DNA of 64,000 nt from JAWKVD01 sp041398225 (GTDB lineage Bacteria; Pseudomonadota; Alphaproteobacteria; Caulobacterales; Hyphomonadaceae), in contig JAWKVD010000004.1 of assembly GCA_041398225.1 (NCBI GenBank), forward strand, positions 186,001 through 250,000. The letters are read 5' to 3'. Made by a program: the position numbers and the translations under genes. The notes beneath the pieces are model-generated. The model saw only the letters and a program-made list of their open reading frames with translations. It was not told where the DNA came from and searched no databases. Positions 9,600 through 21,034 of the stretch are shown here, piece by piece (position 1 is the stretch's first letter; each line of letters starts with the position of its first letter).

Positions 9600-10955
9600 A
9601 TGACCATTCGTGTCCGTTTCGCTCCCTCGCCCACCGGCAAGCTGCATGTGGGGAATGTCCGTACAGCGCTGATCAACTGGCTGTTCGCGGCCCAGCGCGG
9701 CGGCACGTTCATCCTGCGCATCGACGACACCGACATTGAGCGGTCGACGCAGGCGTATGAGGACGGGATACGGGCCGATCTCGAATGGCTGGGTTTGAGC
9801 TGGGGCGAAACCTTCAAGCAGTCAGACAAGTTCGACCGCTACCGGTCCGTGGCCGAGGACCTGAAGGCGAAAGGCCTGCTCTACGCCTGCTACGAAACCG
9901 AGGAAGAGCTCGACCGCAAACGCAAGATCGCCCAGGCGCGCGGTCGGCCGCCGATCTACGACCGGACGGGGCTTTCGCTGACCGATGACGAAAAGGCCAA
10001 GCTTGAGGCCGAAGGCCGCTCGCCGCACTGGCGCTTCAAGCTGTCCGGAAACACGGTGACATGGACGGACGAGGTTCGCGGCGAGCAGTCGATTGAAACG
10101 TCCTCGCTCTCCGATCCGATCCTGATCCGGGGCGACGGCTCGTTCCTCTACACGCTGCCGTCGGTGGTGGATGATGTCGACGCGGCGATCACGCATGTCG
10201 TGCGCGGCGAGGATCACGTCACCAACTCGGCGGCCCAGATCGAGATCTTCGAGGCGATGGGGGCGAAAGCCCCGGGCATGGCGCATACGCCGCTGCTGAT
10301 CGGCTCTGACGGGCACGGGCTTTCGAAGCGTCTGGGTTCGCTCTCGATCGAACAGTTGCGCGAGGAAGGCGTCGAGCCGATGGCGGTTTCGTCGCTGCTT
10401 GCGAAGATCGGCACCTCCGATCCGGTCGAGGTGCGTTCGTCTCTGGAGGAGCTCGCCGCCGAGTTCTCATTCTCCAAGATCGGGCGTGCGCCGGCGCGCT
10501 TCGACGATCAGGAACTGCGCAACCTCAACGCGCACATCGTGCACGCGATGGACTTCGAGACCGTCAAGCCGCGTCTGGCCAAACTTCGGTATGGCGATCA
10601 GGCCACGCCGGAGTTCTGGGAAACGGTGCGCGGCAACCTGACGCTGGTCAGCGATGCGGCTCTGTGGCTGGTCGTCGTCTATGGCGGCGGTCTCACCGGG
10701 CCGGTTCTGAAGTCCGAGGACAAGGTGTTCGTCGGCAACGCGCTGGAATTGTTCCCGACCGGCGAGATCACGCCGGACACCTGGGGCGAGTGGACGAAGG
10801 CGGTGGCGGGCGTCACCGGACGCAAAGGCAAACAGCTCTACATGCCGCTGCGCCGCGTGTTGACCGATCAGGAGCGCGGCCCGGAAATGGACCGCATGCT
10901 GATGCTCATCGGCGCCGACAAGGCCCGCACGCGACTGGAGCAGGCGGCGGGCTAG
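9600..10955 (+). CDS. gltX: Glutamyl-tRNA synthetase
   Basis: Charges tRNA with glutamate. The 451-residue product shows the class I signature as HVGN at residues 16-19 (APSPTGKLHVGNVRTALINWLF). The KMSKS loop appears as L-S-K-R at 241-244. The catalytic domain comes first, followed by a helical anticodon-binding region ending near residue 450. ATG 9600 begins MTIRVRFAPSPTG, the normal start; the in-frame ATG at 9567 adds 11 residues. Many alphaproteobacteria have two GltX paralogues, one of which may charge tRNA-Gln for amidation. Which this is cannot be told here. A tRNA-Glu gene is in the window at 36.03 kb. Confidence 0.95.
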   Translation: MTIRVRFAPSPTGKLHVGNVRTALINWLFAAQRGGTFILRIDDTDIERSTQAYEDGIRADLEWLGLSWGETFKQSDKFDRYRSVAEDLKAKGLLYACYETEEELDRKRKIAQARGRPPIYDRTGLSLTDDEKAKLEAEGRSPHWRFKLSGNTVTWTDEVRGEQSIETSSLSDPILIRGDGSFLYTLPSVVDDVDAAITHVVRGEDHVTNSAAQIEIFEAMGAKAPGMAHTPLLIGSDGHGLSKRLGSLSIEQLREEGVEPMAVSSLLAKIGTSDPVEVRSSLEELAAEFSFSKIGRAPARFDDQELRNLNAHIVHAMDFETVKPRLAKLRYGDQATPEFWETVRGNLTLVSDAALWLVVVYGGGLTGPVLKSEDKVFVGNALELFPTGEITPDTWGEWTKAVAGVTGRKGKQLYMPLRRVLTDQERGPEMDRMLMLIGADKARTRLEQAAG

Positions 10956-10969
10956 CGCCTCCATCGTTT

Positions 10970-10999
10970 CAGGACCCGCATGGTCAGGACCCGCATGGT
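10970..10999. repeat. 15-bp perfect tandem duplication
   Basis: CAGGACCCGCATGGT occurs twice head to tail, at 10970-10984 and 10985-10999, with a further CAGG. It lies between the convergent gltX and DUF1801 genes, and its last base is the first base of the DUF1801 stop triplet. Most likely a simple slippage duplication. Confidence 0.9.
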
Positions 11000-11448
11000 C
11001 AGGGGCGGCGCGGGCGCTGCTTCGGCGAGATCGACTTGATGATGGTCTTGCCGCGCCCGGTTTGGGCGAGCGGCGGTTCGGCCATCGCCACGCATGCGTC
11101 GATGAGCGCCGAAACGGCGGGTTCGTCCAGCGTGGCGGCGGATTTCAGCTTCACATGCCGCACCGTCGATCCTGACCCTTCCAGCCGGTTGTCGGGGTCG
11201 GGCAGGCGCGGTCCATTGGTCAGAAACAGGCTGGCGTAGCGCGGATAGAGCGCGATCGAGAGCACCATGTCGTCGCGCTTTTCGCCGGCGCAGAAGCCGA
11301 TCGCGAGCGCGTTGTAGTTGTCGTAAACGAGCCGGTTCGCGGTCGGCAGGCGCCGTTTGAGCTTGGCGACGGCCTTGCGCGCGGTTTCCGCAACTTCCGG
11401 CAGGAAGCGCGCGATAAAGGTTTCCAGCTGCTCGTCGGCCTCGGCCAT
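10999..11448 (-). CDS. DUF1801 domain protein
   Basis: A 149-residue soluble protein of the DUF1801 (YdhG-like) superfamily. It begins with a helical segment leading to a PEVAETARKAVAKLKRRLP stretch. A beta-rich middle follows (NALAIGFCAGEKRDDMVLSIALYPRYASLFLTNG), and a KLKSAATLDEPAVSALIDACVAMA helix ends the domain. Members are small cytosolic proteins without an established biochemical role. The C-terminus is rich in Lys and Arg. It sits nine bases from the downstream flavoprotein gene on the same strand, so it may be the second gene of that transcript. Confidence 0.7.
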   Translation of the reverse strand: MAEADEQLETFIARFLPEVAETARKAVAKLKRRLPTANRLVYDNYNALAIGFCAGEKRDDMVLSIALYPRYASLFLTNGPRLPDPDNRLEGSGSTVRHVKLKSAATLDEPAVSALIDACVAMAEPPLAQTGRGKTIIKSISPKQRPRRP

Positions 11449-11457
11449 GGCCGGAGC

Positions 11458-13104
11458 CTAGCGCAATTCCGGTCGAGCCACGAGCTTGTTCGAGACGCTT
11501 AGCGCCACGGCCTCGGCGACCTTGATGCCGTCTATAGCCGCCGAAAGGATGCCGCCGGCATAGCCAGCGCCTTCGCCTGCCGGGAAAAGGCCGCGGGTGT
11601 TGATGCTCTGGAAGTCGTCGCCCCGGCGCATCCGCGCCGGCGCCGAGGTGCGGGTCTCGACGCCGGTCATGATGGCGTCGTCCATGTCGAAGCCGGGTAT
11701 CTGGCGTCCGAAAACGGGCAGCGCCTCGCGGATGGCCTCGACGGCGTAGTCGGGCAGGCAGAGCGACAGGTCTGTCGGGGTTACGCCGGGCTTGTAGGAC
11801 GGCAGCGCGGTGCGCAATTCGGTGCTGGCTTCACCGCTCAGAAAATCGCCGACGAGTTGGCCGGGCGCGTTCCAGCTTTCGCCGCCGGCGCGGTAGGCGG
11901 CTTCTTCCCAGATGCGCTGGAACGCGACGCCCGCGAGCGGGTTGGCGGTCGGGTCCTCAGGAAAGTCCGCCGGCGTCACGCCCACGACGATGCCGGCGTT
12001 GGCGTTGCGCTCCTTGCGCGAATACTGGCTCATGCCGTTGGTGACGAGCCGTCCCGGCTCCGAAGCGGCCGCGACCACCGTTCCGCCCGGGCACATGCAG
12101 AAAGAATAGACGCCGCGGCCGTTCGAGGCCTGATGCGACAGCCGATAGTCGGCGGCGCCGAGCAGTTCGTGGCCGGCGGTCGGACCGTAGCGCGCACGGT
12201 CGATCACCGATTGCGGGTGTTCGATGCGCACGCCGATCGAGAACGGCTTGGCCTCGAAATAGACGCCGCGTTCATGCAGCATCTGAAACGTGTCCCGCGC
12301 CGAATGGCCCAGCGCCATCACAAGCTGTGACGTCTCCAGAACCTCGCCGTTCGCCAGACCCACGCCGACGACGCGACGCGCTTCGGGCGGGCCGTCCAGG
12401 TGTATGTCGGTGACCTGCGTTTCGAAGCGGATCTCGCCGCCGAGCGAGGTGATCTTCTCGCGCATTTTCTCGACCATCGAAACGAGCCGGAAAGTGCCGA
12501 TGTGCGGACGCGCGGACCAGAGAATATCCTCCGGCGCGCCGGCGGCCACGAACTCTGTCAGCACCTTGCGGCCAAGGTGTTTCGGATCGCGAATCTGCGA
12601 ATAGAGCTTCCCGTCCGAGAAGGTTCCCGCGCCGCCTTCGCCGAACTGAACGTTGCTGGATGGATCGAGAACGCGTTGCCGCCAGAAGCGAAACGTATCC
12701 TTGGTCCGCTCCCGAACGATCTTGCCGCGTTCCAGAATGATCGGATTGAAGCCCATTTCCGCCAGGATCAGGCCGGCGAACAGGCCGCAAGGGCCCATGC
12801 CGACCACGACCGGACGCGATACGCCGGCAGAAGCCTGCGCGACGTGCCGATAGGTCATGTCGGGCGTCGGCTGGATGTGGCGGTCCTTCGCCAGCCGCGC
12901 AAGCGTGGCGGCTTCGTCCGTCACTTCGGCGTCGATGATGTAGATGAACTGGATCGCGGTCTTCTTGCGCGCATCGACAGCGCGTTTGAACACGGTGAAG
13001 CTCACGAGTTCATCGGAAGAAATGCGCAGGCGTTTGAGAACGGCTGAACGAAGCGCGGGCTCGGCGTGTTCGAGCGGGAGCTTCAGCTCCAGGATGCGGA
13101 TCAC
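11458..13104 (-). CDS. FAD-dependent oxidoreductase (COG2509 family)
   Basis: A flavoprotein of about 548 residues. After an N-terminal domain of about 95 residues comes an FAD-binding Rossmann motif, VVGMGPCGLFAGLILAEMG, with a glutamate at the end of strand two (IILERG). A second nucleotide-binding region and an AGEGAGYAGGILSAAIDG C-terminal FAD motif follow. The family is broadly conserved and lacks a firm function; related proteins are annotated as dehydrogenases or reductases. I prefer GTG 13104 (VIRILELKLPL, the conserved family start, preceded by AAGGACAGGGAA) to the GTG at 13140, which has no binding site. It lies immediately upstream of the DUF1801 gene. Confidence 0.82.
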   Translation of the reverse strand: MIRILELKLPLEHAEPALRSAVLKRLRISSDELVSFTVFKRAVDARKKTAIQFIYIIDAEVTDEAATLARLAKDRHIQPTPDMTYRHVAQASAGVSRPVVVGMGPCGLFAGLILAEMGFNPIILERGKIVRERTKDTFRFWRQRVLDPSSNVQFGEGGAGTFSDGKLYSQIRDPKHLGRKVLTEFVAAGAPEDILWSARPHIGTFRLVSMVEKMREKITSLGGEIRFETQVTDIHLDGPPEARRVVGVGLANGEVLETSQLVMALGHSARDTFQMLHERGVYFEAKPFSIGVRIEHPQSVIDRARYGPTAGHELLGAADYRLSHQASNGRGVYSFCMCPGGTVVAAASEPGRLVTNGMSQYSRKERNANAGIVVGVTPADFPEDPTANPLAGVAFQRIWEEAAYRAGGESWNAPGQLVGDFLSGEASTELRTALPSYKPGVTPTDLSLCLPDYAVEAIREALPVFGRQIPGFDMDDAIMTGVETRTSAPARMRRGDDFQSINTRGLFPAGEGAGYAGGILSAAIDGIKVAEAVALSVSNKLVARPELR

Positions 13105-13293
13105 GGTTCCCTGTCCTTGCGGGGGCGGCGCAACGCTCACCAGACCAGGGCGGGCTTATAGGCGCTGACGGCCGTGCTTGTGAAGCGCGCAATGCGTGCC
13201 GCCGCCCCGGTCGTGGACCGAGGCGGCGGCGAACCGGAGGACGTCTCCTGCCGGAAGGCGCCAGCAGGCGCCAGCAGGCGAACGAGACGCCTG

Positions 13294-13656
13294 TTACTGG
13301 CTGGCGATGATCGCGGCGATCAGGCCGGTGGCGATCGCGGCCAGCACCAGGTCGCCATTGTCGTTCTCGACATAGCGGTAGCCGCGCGGGGGCGGCGCGA
13401 GGTGGCGATGGCGATAGTCCACGACGTAGTAGTTGTTCGGGTAGTAGCGGAGATATTCGCCGCGGTGGAACTGGCGAACGTCGCGGCGGACTTCCCGGCG
13501 CGCGTGGTTCAGGTCCCTGCGGTCTTCGCGATAGTCCCGGCGGGCGTCGTTGTGGCCATACGCCTTGGCGTGGCGCGGCGGGTCGGCGGCGGCGGGAAGG
13601 ACGGCGGTTCCGGCCACGAGCAAGCTGGCGACGGCGGAGATCATCAGGCGTTTCAT
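13294..13656 (-). CDS. RcnB-like periplasmic protein
   Basis: A 120-residue protein with a clear signal peptide (MKRLMISAVASLLVAGTAVLPAAA). A highly charged Arg/His/Asp-rich segment follows, and then the RcnB-type core: YYVVDYRHRHLAPPPRGYRYV followed by VLAAIATGLI. RcnB in enteric bacteria is a periplasmic protein linked to nickel and cobalt homeostasis. Many alphaproteobacterial members have no known role, and no RcnA exporter gene is near. The His/Arg-rich stretch could bind metal, but that is inference. GGAG lies about eight bases ahead of the ATG. Monocistronic. Confidence 0.75.
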   Translation of the reverse strand: MKRLMISAVASLLVAGTAVLPAAADPPRHAKAYGHNDARRDYREDRRDLNHARREVRRDVRQFHRGEYLRYYPNNYYVVDYRHRHLAPPPRGYRYVENDNGDLVLAAIATGLIAAIIASQ

Positions 13657-13885
13657 TGTATGCTCCTTTCAACATGGAGCGGCGCGGGCTGGCCCGCGTC
13701 GGCTTTGTGAGGGGCATTCAGCGCTCTCGCGCCTGAACGGGGCATGGCGCGGCTGTTTTTCTCCGTTCATCTAGATGAACCCGACGGAAACCACTCGGGC
13801 GGTATACCTATCCCTTCGGCGTCGGGAGCGGCCGCGAACTTGAACGCCGCCGCCGTGGGCTCTAGATGTAGGAACCAGTAATTCC

Positions 13886-14956
13886 ATGTCGTCCACGCAG
13901 ATTTCACGACCTTTCGCGAGCCGGCGTTCGCGCCCGCCCAGATGGGCCGGGCTGGCGGACCGCGATCTGCTGCGTCTGCCGATGAGCGATCTGGACCTCA
14001 CGGTGAAGGACACCTGGCTCGAGACCTGTCTTGCGCAGCTCAACACCGAAATCTCCGCGCGGGGTCTCGCGGTAAAGGCCCACGCCTGGATATCGAACGA
14101 GTGGTTCAGCCCCGACAACACGCCCGGCATCTCCATGCCGTTCTATCTCGCCCATCCGCGCCTTGCGCGTCTCGAGCGGCGGATGGTGATGGAGGTCGAG
14201 GGCGGAACGCGCAGGGAGTGCATGCGCATCCTGCGCCATGAATCGGGTCACATCATCCAGCACGGTTTCCATCTGCATCGCAGACGGCGATGGCAGAATC
14301 TGTTCGGTCCGTCCTCGACGCCTTATCCCAACTACTATCGGCCCGACCCGAAGAGCCGTAACTTCGTTCGGCATCTCGACAAGTATTACGCGCAGTGTCA
14401 CCCGGACGAAGACTTCGCGGAGACGTTCGCGCTCTGGCTTACGCAGAGTCCATCGACTTGGCGGCGCCGGTACGCCGACTGGCCTGCGCTCGATAAGCTT
14501 GAATACGTCGACGAATTGATGAAGGAACTGGCGGGCGAGAAGCCGTCGCTCACCGAACGGGTGGAGGTCGACCCGATCAAGGAGCTGACGGAGACGCTCG
14601 GAGAACACTACAGCAGGAAACGCGAACACTATGGCGTGGATGCGCCTTCCACATTCGACCGCAAGCTCAAACGGATATTTGTCCGCGCACACAACGCGCC
14701 GAAGCATGCGATGCGCGCCTCGGCTTTCGTGCGCGGCAACCGGGAGCGACTGCGCCGCGAGGTCGAACGCGTGTCCGAGGATTACGCCGTGATATTCGAC
14801 GAGGCGCTCAAGGATTTGATCGAACGCTGCCGCGATCTGGACCTCCGCTTCTGCGGACCGGTGAGAGATACACGCGCGGCTCTGGTGCGCCTGCTGACCC
14901 GTCCTAACGTTTATGCGCGGTACAACACCACGCGTCGTCAATGGTACGCTGTATGA
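13886..14956 (+). CDS. Putative zinc metallopeptidase (HESGH)
   Basis: A 356-residue protein resembling the putative zinc-binding metallopeptidase family (Peptidase_Mx type). The zincin motif RHESGHIIQH provides His118, Glu119 and His122. About 57 residues later PDEDFAETFALWL supplies a further acidic residue (Glu179) placed where such families have the third metal ligand. There is no signal peptide, so it is probably cytosolic. The C-terminal third is helical and Arg-rich. The stop overlaps the ATP-grasp gene start in ATGA, so the two are translationally coupled and likely act on the same compound or peptide. The actual substrate is unknown. Confidence 0.7.
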   Translation: MSSTQISRPFASRRSRPPRWAGLADRDLLRLPMSDLDLTVKDTWLETCLAQLNTEISARGLAVKAHAWISNEWFSPDNTPGISMPFYLAHPRLARLERRMVMEVEGGTRRECMRILRHESGHIIQHGFHLHRRRRWQNLFGPSSTPYPNYYRPDPKSRNFVRHLDKYYAQCHPDEDFAETFALWLTQSPSTWRRRYADWPALDKLEYVDELMKELAGEKPSLTERVEVDPIKELTETLGEHYSRKREHYGVDAPSTFDRKLKRIFVRAHNAPKHAMRASAFVRGNRERLRREVERVSEDYAVIFDEALKDLIERCRDLDLRFCGPVRDTRAALVRLLTRPNVYARYNTTRRQWYAV

Positions 14957-15978
14957 GAAGATTGCGTGTACTGGTGCTTGCGCACCCGGCCTTCATTCCG
15001 CCCGACAGCCTTGAAGGGCTGAGCGAGCAGGAGCGCTACGACTACAAGACCGAATTCGACGTGATGACCACGCTTCGCGCCAACGGGCACGAGGTGAAGG
15101 CGCTGGGCGTGCAGGAGGATTTGTCGCCGATCCGCGACGCGGTGGAGAACTGGCGGCCGGACATCGTGTTCAACCTGCTAGAGGAATTCCAGGGCGAGAC
15201 GCTGTATGCGCAGAACGTTGCGGGGTTCCTTGAACTGTTGCGGATGCCCTACACGGGGTGCAGCCCGCGCGGCCTGATGCTGGCGCGCGGCAAGGACATT
15301 TCGAAGAAGCTGGTGAAGTATCACCGCATGCCGGTGCCCGCCTTTGCCGTGTTTCCCATCGGCGAACGCATCCGCAAGCCGGCGAGCCTGCAATATCCGT
15401 TGTTCGTGAAGAGCGTCAGCGAGGACGCCTCTCTGGGAATTTCGCAGGCGTCCGTTGTGGAGTCCGACGAGAAGCTCCGGGAGCGGGTCTCCTTCGTGCA
15501 CCAGAAGTGCGCGACGCCTGCGATCGCCGAGCAGTATATCGAAGGCCGCGAGATCTATGTCGGCGTGATGGGCAACAGCAATCCGCACGTGTTGCCGGTC
15601 TGGGAGCTGGACCTCAGCAAGCTGGGCGCCGGGAAGCGGCCGATCGCGACGGCGCACGTCAAGCACAACACCGATTATCAGGAACGCCGGGCGGTGCTCC
15701 ACGGTCGCGCGGACGATTTGCCGCCCGCTGTCGAGAAGCAGGTGCGCAATTACGCCAAGCGCATCTACAAGGCGCTCGAACTGGACGGATATGCGCGCGT
15801 CGATTTCAGGCTGACGCCCGAGGGCGTGCCGTACTTCATCGAGGCCAATCCCAATCCCGAGATCGCCTCCACCGAAGAGTTCGCCAATGCGGCCGAGTTC
15901 GAGGGGATGAGCTATGGCAAGCTTCTGGACCGGCTGATGCAGCTCGGTCTGGAGCGCGCCGGGTCTGACCTCGCCTGA
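14953..15978 (+). CDS. ATP-grasp ligase, D-Ala-D-Ala ligase-like
   Basis: A 341-residue ATP-grasp enzyme. The N-terminal domain begins RRLRVLVLAHPAFIPP. The middle has PYTGCSPRGLMLARGKD, as in D-alanine-D-alanine ligases, then a PLFVKSVSEDASLGIS segment matching the ATP-binding loop. Near the end, DGYARVDFRL followed by YFIEANPNPEI supplies the Asp, Glu and Asn metal ligands. It probably joins a carboxylate to an amine. Ddl proper is normally in the murein cluster, which is not here, so a different amide or peptide product is likely. ATG 14953 overlaps the upstream stop; an ATG at 14941 is an alternative. Partner: the upstream metallopeptidase. Confidence 0.8.
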   Translation: MRRLRVLVLAHPAFIPPDSLEGLSEQERYDYKTEFDVMTTLRANGHEVKALGVQEDLSPIRDAVENWRPDIVFNLLEEFQGETLYAQNVAGFLELLRMPYTGCSPRGLMLARGKDISKKLVKYHRMPVPAFAVFPIGERIRKPASLQYPLFVKSVSEDASLGISQASVVESDEKLRERVSFVHQKCATPAIAEQYIEGREIYVGVMGNSNPHVLPVWELDLSKLGAGKRPIATAHVKHNTDYQERRAVLHGRADDLPPAVEKQVRNYAKRIYKALELDGYARVDFRLTPEGVPYFIEANPNPEIASTEEFANAAEFEGMSYGKLLDRLMQLGLERAGSDLA

Positions 15979-16051
15979 ACGGTCCAGTGTGAACGGACCT
16001 CGACCGGAATCCCCATCGAAACCTGACGCCCTGAATCGGGCCCTGAAACGG

Positions 16052-16081
16052 GAAAGCCCCCGCTGGATAGCGGGGGCTTTC
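16052..16081. terminator. Hairpin terminator between convergent genes
   Basis: GAAAGCCCCCGCT and its exact complement AGCGGGGGCTTTC form a 13-bp stem around a GGAT loop. It stands between the ATP-grasp gene (plus strand) and the quinohemoprotein gene (minus strand), and could stop transcription from both sides. The stem contains its own A and T tracts rather than a long U tail. Confidence 0.8.
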
Positions 16082-16109
16082 GGTTGTCTCGGAGATGCGT
16101 CTCGCCGCC

Positions 16110-18299
<2,190 letters not shown>

Positions 18300-18444
18300 C
18301 GATTTTCTCCTCCCGCAGCGACGCCGAGCCTGTCGCCGGCTGGCCTCGTCCCGCTTTGTCTTTCCCGTTTTCGGGTCGCGCGCAAAGTAGAAGCCTGAGC
18401 GCCGCGCGGCAACAGGTGTGCGTAATGGAGATTCTGTCCTGAAA

Positions 18445-19005
18445 TCAGCCCATTGCGACGTAGCGCTCGTCGAGGGCGTCCAGCGCGCTCTTTGGCGTGT
18501 GGGTTTCCGCGATCAGATTGCGGAAACTCGACGGGGCGAAACCGCCGTCGATCACATGGTCGATCAGGTGGAAGAACGGGGCCCAGTAGCCATTCTCGGA
18601 CAGGAAGGCCATCGGCTTCCGGTGCAGCGAGAGCTTGGCCCAGGACAGGGTCTCGATCGCCTCCTCAAGCGTGCCGATGCCGCCCGGCAGCACCACGAAG
18701 GCGTCGGCCTCTTCAAACAGGATCTGCTTGCGTTCATGCATGGTGTCGACGAGGCGGTGCTCGACCTCGTCCAGCACGCCTTCGATCTTGCGCAGGAAAT
18801 GCGGCATCACGCCCAGCACCTCGCCGCCGGCCTCGTGCGCGGCTTCGGCCGTACGGCCCATGAGGCCGACATTGCCGCCGCCATAGACCAGACGCCATTT
18901 GCGCGCGGCGATCGCCTTGCCGAGTCGGGACGCGAGGTCGAGATAGGCCGAGTCGACCTCGTTCGAGGACCCGCAATAGACTGTTACGGATTTGATTCCG
19001 CTCAT
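18445..19005 (-). CDS. LOG family protein (TIGR00730)
   Basis: A 186-residue Rossmann-like protein of the LOG family. It has GGGNVGLMG at about 42-50, MHERK at 89-93 and the diagnostic PGGIGTLEE at 107-115. These form the nucleotide-binding and catalytic site of cytokinin riboside 5'-monophosphate phosphoribohydrolases. The bacterial members hydrolyse nucleoside monophosphates such as AMP to base and ribose phosphate; lysine decarboxylase labels on this family are historical. Length is normal for the short group. Monocistronic, and divergent from the ABC exporter, with their promoters in the intervening 124 bp. Confidence 0.9.
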   Translation of the reverse strand: MSGIKSVTVYCGSSNEVDSAYLDLASRLGKAIAARKWRLVYGGGNVGLMGRTAEAAHEAGGEVLGVMPHFLRKIEGVLDEVEHRLVDTMHERKQILFEEADAFVVLPGGIGTLEEAIETLSWAKLSLHRKPMAFLSENGYWAPFFHLIDHVIDGGFAPSSFRNLIAETHTPKSALDALDERYVAMG

Positions 19006-19129
19006 GTGAACTCCTTGTAGTCGGTCAGAATGCGCCGGTTCGCGAAGCGGGGAAAGTGCGCTTTGCGCTTGCCTTCGGCGCGTGTTTGGGCTGGCGAGGC
19101 GCGGCTGCGCTCTCTAGATAGGAATGCGT

Positions 19130-20989
19130 ATGGCTCATTCTCCACGATCCCACTCCTCCGGCCCGCCGGGCGCCGACGTCGACGCTATCGAGAGCGGGAA
19201 TGCGGGTCTGGGCGTCACGCTGGGGCGGATGGGGATGATCCTCGCCCGCCCGGAGTTGAAGCGCTGGCGTCCGCTGATGGCGCTTGCGCTGGCTCTGACG
19301 CTCGCCGCCAAGGTGTTCGCCGTGATCTCGCCGGTCTATTTCGGCGACGCCATCAACAAGCTCAGCGGTCCCGACGCCGCGATGGCGTCCGTCGGGCTGC
19401 TGCTGGTGTGGTGGACAGGCGCGCGCATTCTTGCGTCCAACCTGCCTTACATCCGCGATGCGCTGTTCGCGCCGGTCAGCCAGGAGGCGCAGCGGATGAT
19501 CGCCGTCGACGCCTACGGCCACGCCCAGAATCTTTCGCTGGCCTTTCACCAGACGCGGCGCACCGGCGCGCTCAACCGGGTAATCGACCGGGGCGTGCAG
19601 GCGCTGGATTTCCTGATCCGCTTTCTCGGTTTCAACATCGCCCCGACGCTGATCGAGTTGACGCTGGCGGCGGGCGTTCTCGCGTTTCGCTATTCGCCGC
19701 TGGCCGCTCTGACGGCCGTCGCCACGGTGGCCGTCTATGCGGTCTACACATTCTTCGTCACCAATATGCGGGTGGCGCAGCGCCGACGCTATAACGAGGT
19801 CGACACCGAGTTGCGCGCCCGTTCGGTGGACAGCCTGACCAATTTCGAGACCGTGAAGGCGTTCGCCGCCGAGGCGCGCGAGACCGAGCGGTATTCCGAT
19901 GCGATGCGCGCCTTCAACCGCGAGTCCGTGCGGCTGTCGCGGTCGATGGCGCTGCTGAACTCCGGTCAGGACATCATCATGGCGCTGGGGCTGACGGCGG
20001 TGGCGGCGCTGACCGCGCTGGCGACTTTCAACGGGCGCGTTCAGGCCGGCGACATGGCGGCGGTGGTGTTGATCATGACCAACCTCTATCGCCCGTTGAA
20101 CGTCCTTGGCTTCGCCTTCCGCGAAATCCGTCAGGGCGCGGTGGACCTTGAGAAGCTCTACGGGCTGATGGGGATGAAGGCGGAAGTGGCGGATGCGCCG
20201 GACGCCCGGGATTATCGTCCCAGCGGCGGCGAAGTCTCGTTCGAACATGTCTCGTTCGCGCACGACGCCCGTTCGGCCGGTCTCAGCGACGTCAGCTTCA
20301 AGGTTCCCGCCGGGCGGAAGATCGCGATCGTAGGACCCTCGGGATCGGGCAAGTCGACGCTGCTCAAGCTGCTGTTCCGCTTCTACGACACGCAGTCCGG
20401 CTCGGTGCTCGTCGACGGCCAGGATGTGCGCACGCTGAAGCAGGCGAGCCTGCGCAGCGCGATCGGGCTGGTGCCGCAGGAGGTCGTCCTGTTCAACACC
20501 AGCCTGCGCGAGAACCTTATCTACGGGCGGCCGGAGGCCTCCGACGCGGAGGTGATGGACGCCGCGCGCCGGGCTCAGCTCGGCGCCTTCATCGAGTCGC
20601 TTCCGCAAGGTCTGGAAACGCGGGTGGGCGAGCGTGGCGTGAAGCTGTCGGGCGGTGAACGCCAGCGCGTCGGCATTGCGCGCGCGATCCTCAGAGACCC
20701 GTGCATCCTGGTGCTCGACGAAGCCACCTCGGCGCTGGATTCGGCCACCGAGGCGGAGGTGCAGGCGGCGCTGGACGAGGCCGCGCGCGGCCGCACCACG
20801 CTGATGGTTGCGCACCGACTGTCGACCGTCGCCGCCGCCGACGAAATCGTCGTGCTGCGGGAAGGGCGCATCGTCGAGCGCGGCACGCACGCCGAGCTGT
20901 TGTCGCAAGGCGGACTGTACGCCGATCTGTGGGCGCGCCAGGCGCGTACACATGAGGCCATGCGGGCGGAGCAGGAAGGCGTTGTGTGA
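19130..20989 (+). CDS. Atm1/HMT-type ABC exporter (permease-ATPase fusion)
   Basis: A 619-residue half-transporter: an N-terminal six-helix membrane domain (about residues 45-330) followed by an ATPase domain. The ATPase has Walker A GPSGSGKST (about 402-410), signature LSGGERQR, Walker B ILVLDEATSALD and the H-loop in MVAHRLSTV. The long cytosolic approach with SVDSLTNFETVKAFAAEARET is typical of Atm1/Cog5265 exporters, which move glutathione-linked or Fe-S-related compounds or heavy-metal conjugates. ATG 19130 is favoured because AGG at 19120-19122 is correctly spaced from it; ATG 19124 is too close. The glutathione peroxidase gene follows by 45 bp, consistent with a thiol-stress pairing. 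Confidence 0.9.
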   Translation: MAHSPRSHSSGPPGADVDAIESGNAGLGVTLGRMGMILARPELKRWRPLMALALALTLAAKVFAVISPVYFGDAINKLSGPDAAMASVGLLLVWWTGARILASNLPYIRDALFAPVSQEAQRMIAVDAYGHAQNLSLAFHQTRRTGALNRVIDRGVQALDFLIRFLGFNIAPTLIELTLAAGVLAFRYSPLAALTAVATVAVYAVYTFFVTNMRVAQRRRYNEVDTELRARSVDSLTNFETVKAFAAEARETERYSDAMRAFNRESVRLSRSMALLNSGQDIIMALGLTAVAALTALATFNGRVQAGDMAAVVLIMTNLYRPLNVLGFAFREIRQGAVDLEKLYGLMGMKAEVADAPDARDYRPSGGEVSFEHVSFAHDARSAGLSDVSFKVPAGRKIAIVGPSGSGKSTLLKLLFRFYDTQSGSVLVDGQDVRTLKQASLRSAIGLVPQEVVLFNTSLRENLIYGRPEASDAEVMDAARRAQLGAFIESLPQGLETRVGERGVKLSGGERQRVGIARAILRDPCILVLDEATSALDSATEAEVQAALDEAARGRTTLMVAHRLSTVAAADEIVVLREGRIVERGTHAELLSQGGLYADLWARQARTHEAMRAEQEGVV

Positions 20990-21034
20990 GTTGACGCCAG
21001 GACGACGAACGGCCCGGAACACTGGAGAAACGAC

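Noticed and set aside
13255..13285. GCGCCAGCAG duplicated in the RcnB-like 3' region
   Set aside because: Two short copies only, most likely slippage, with no sign of function.
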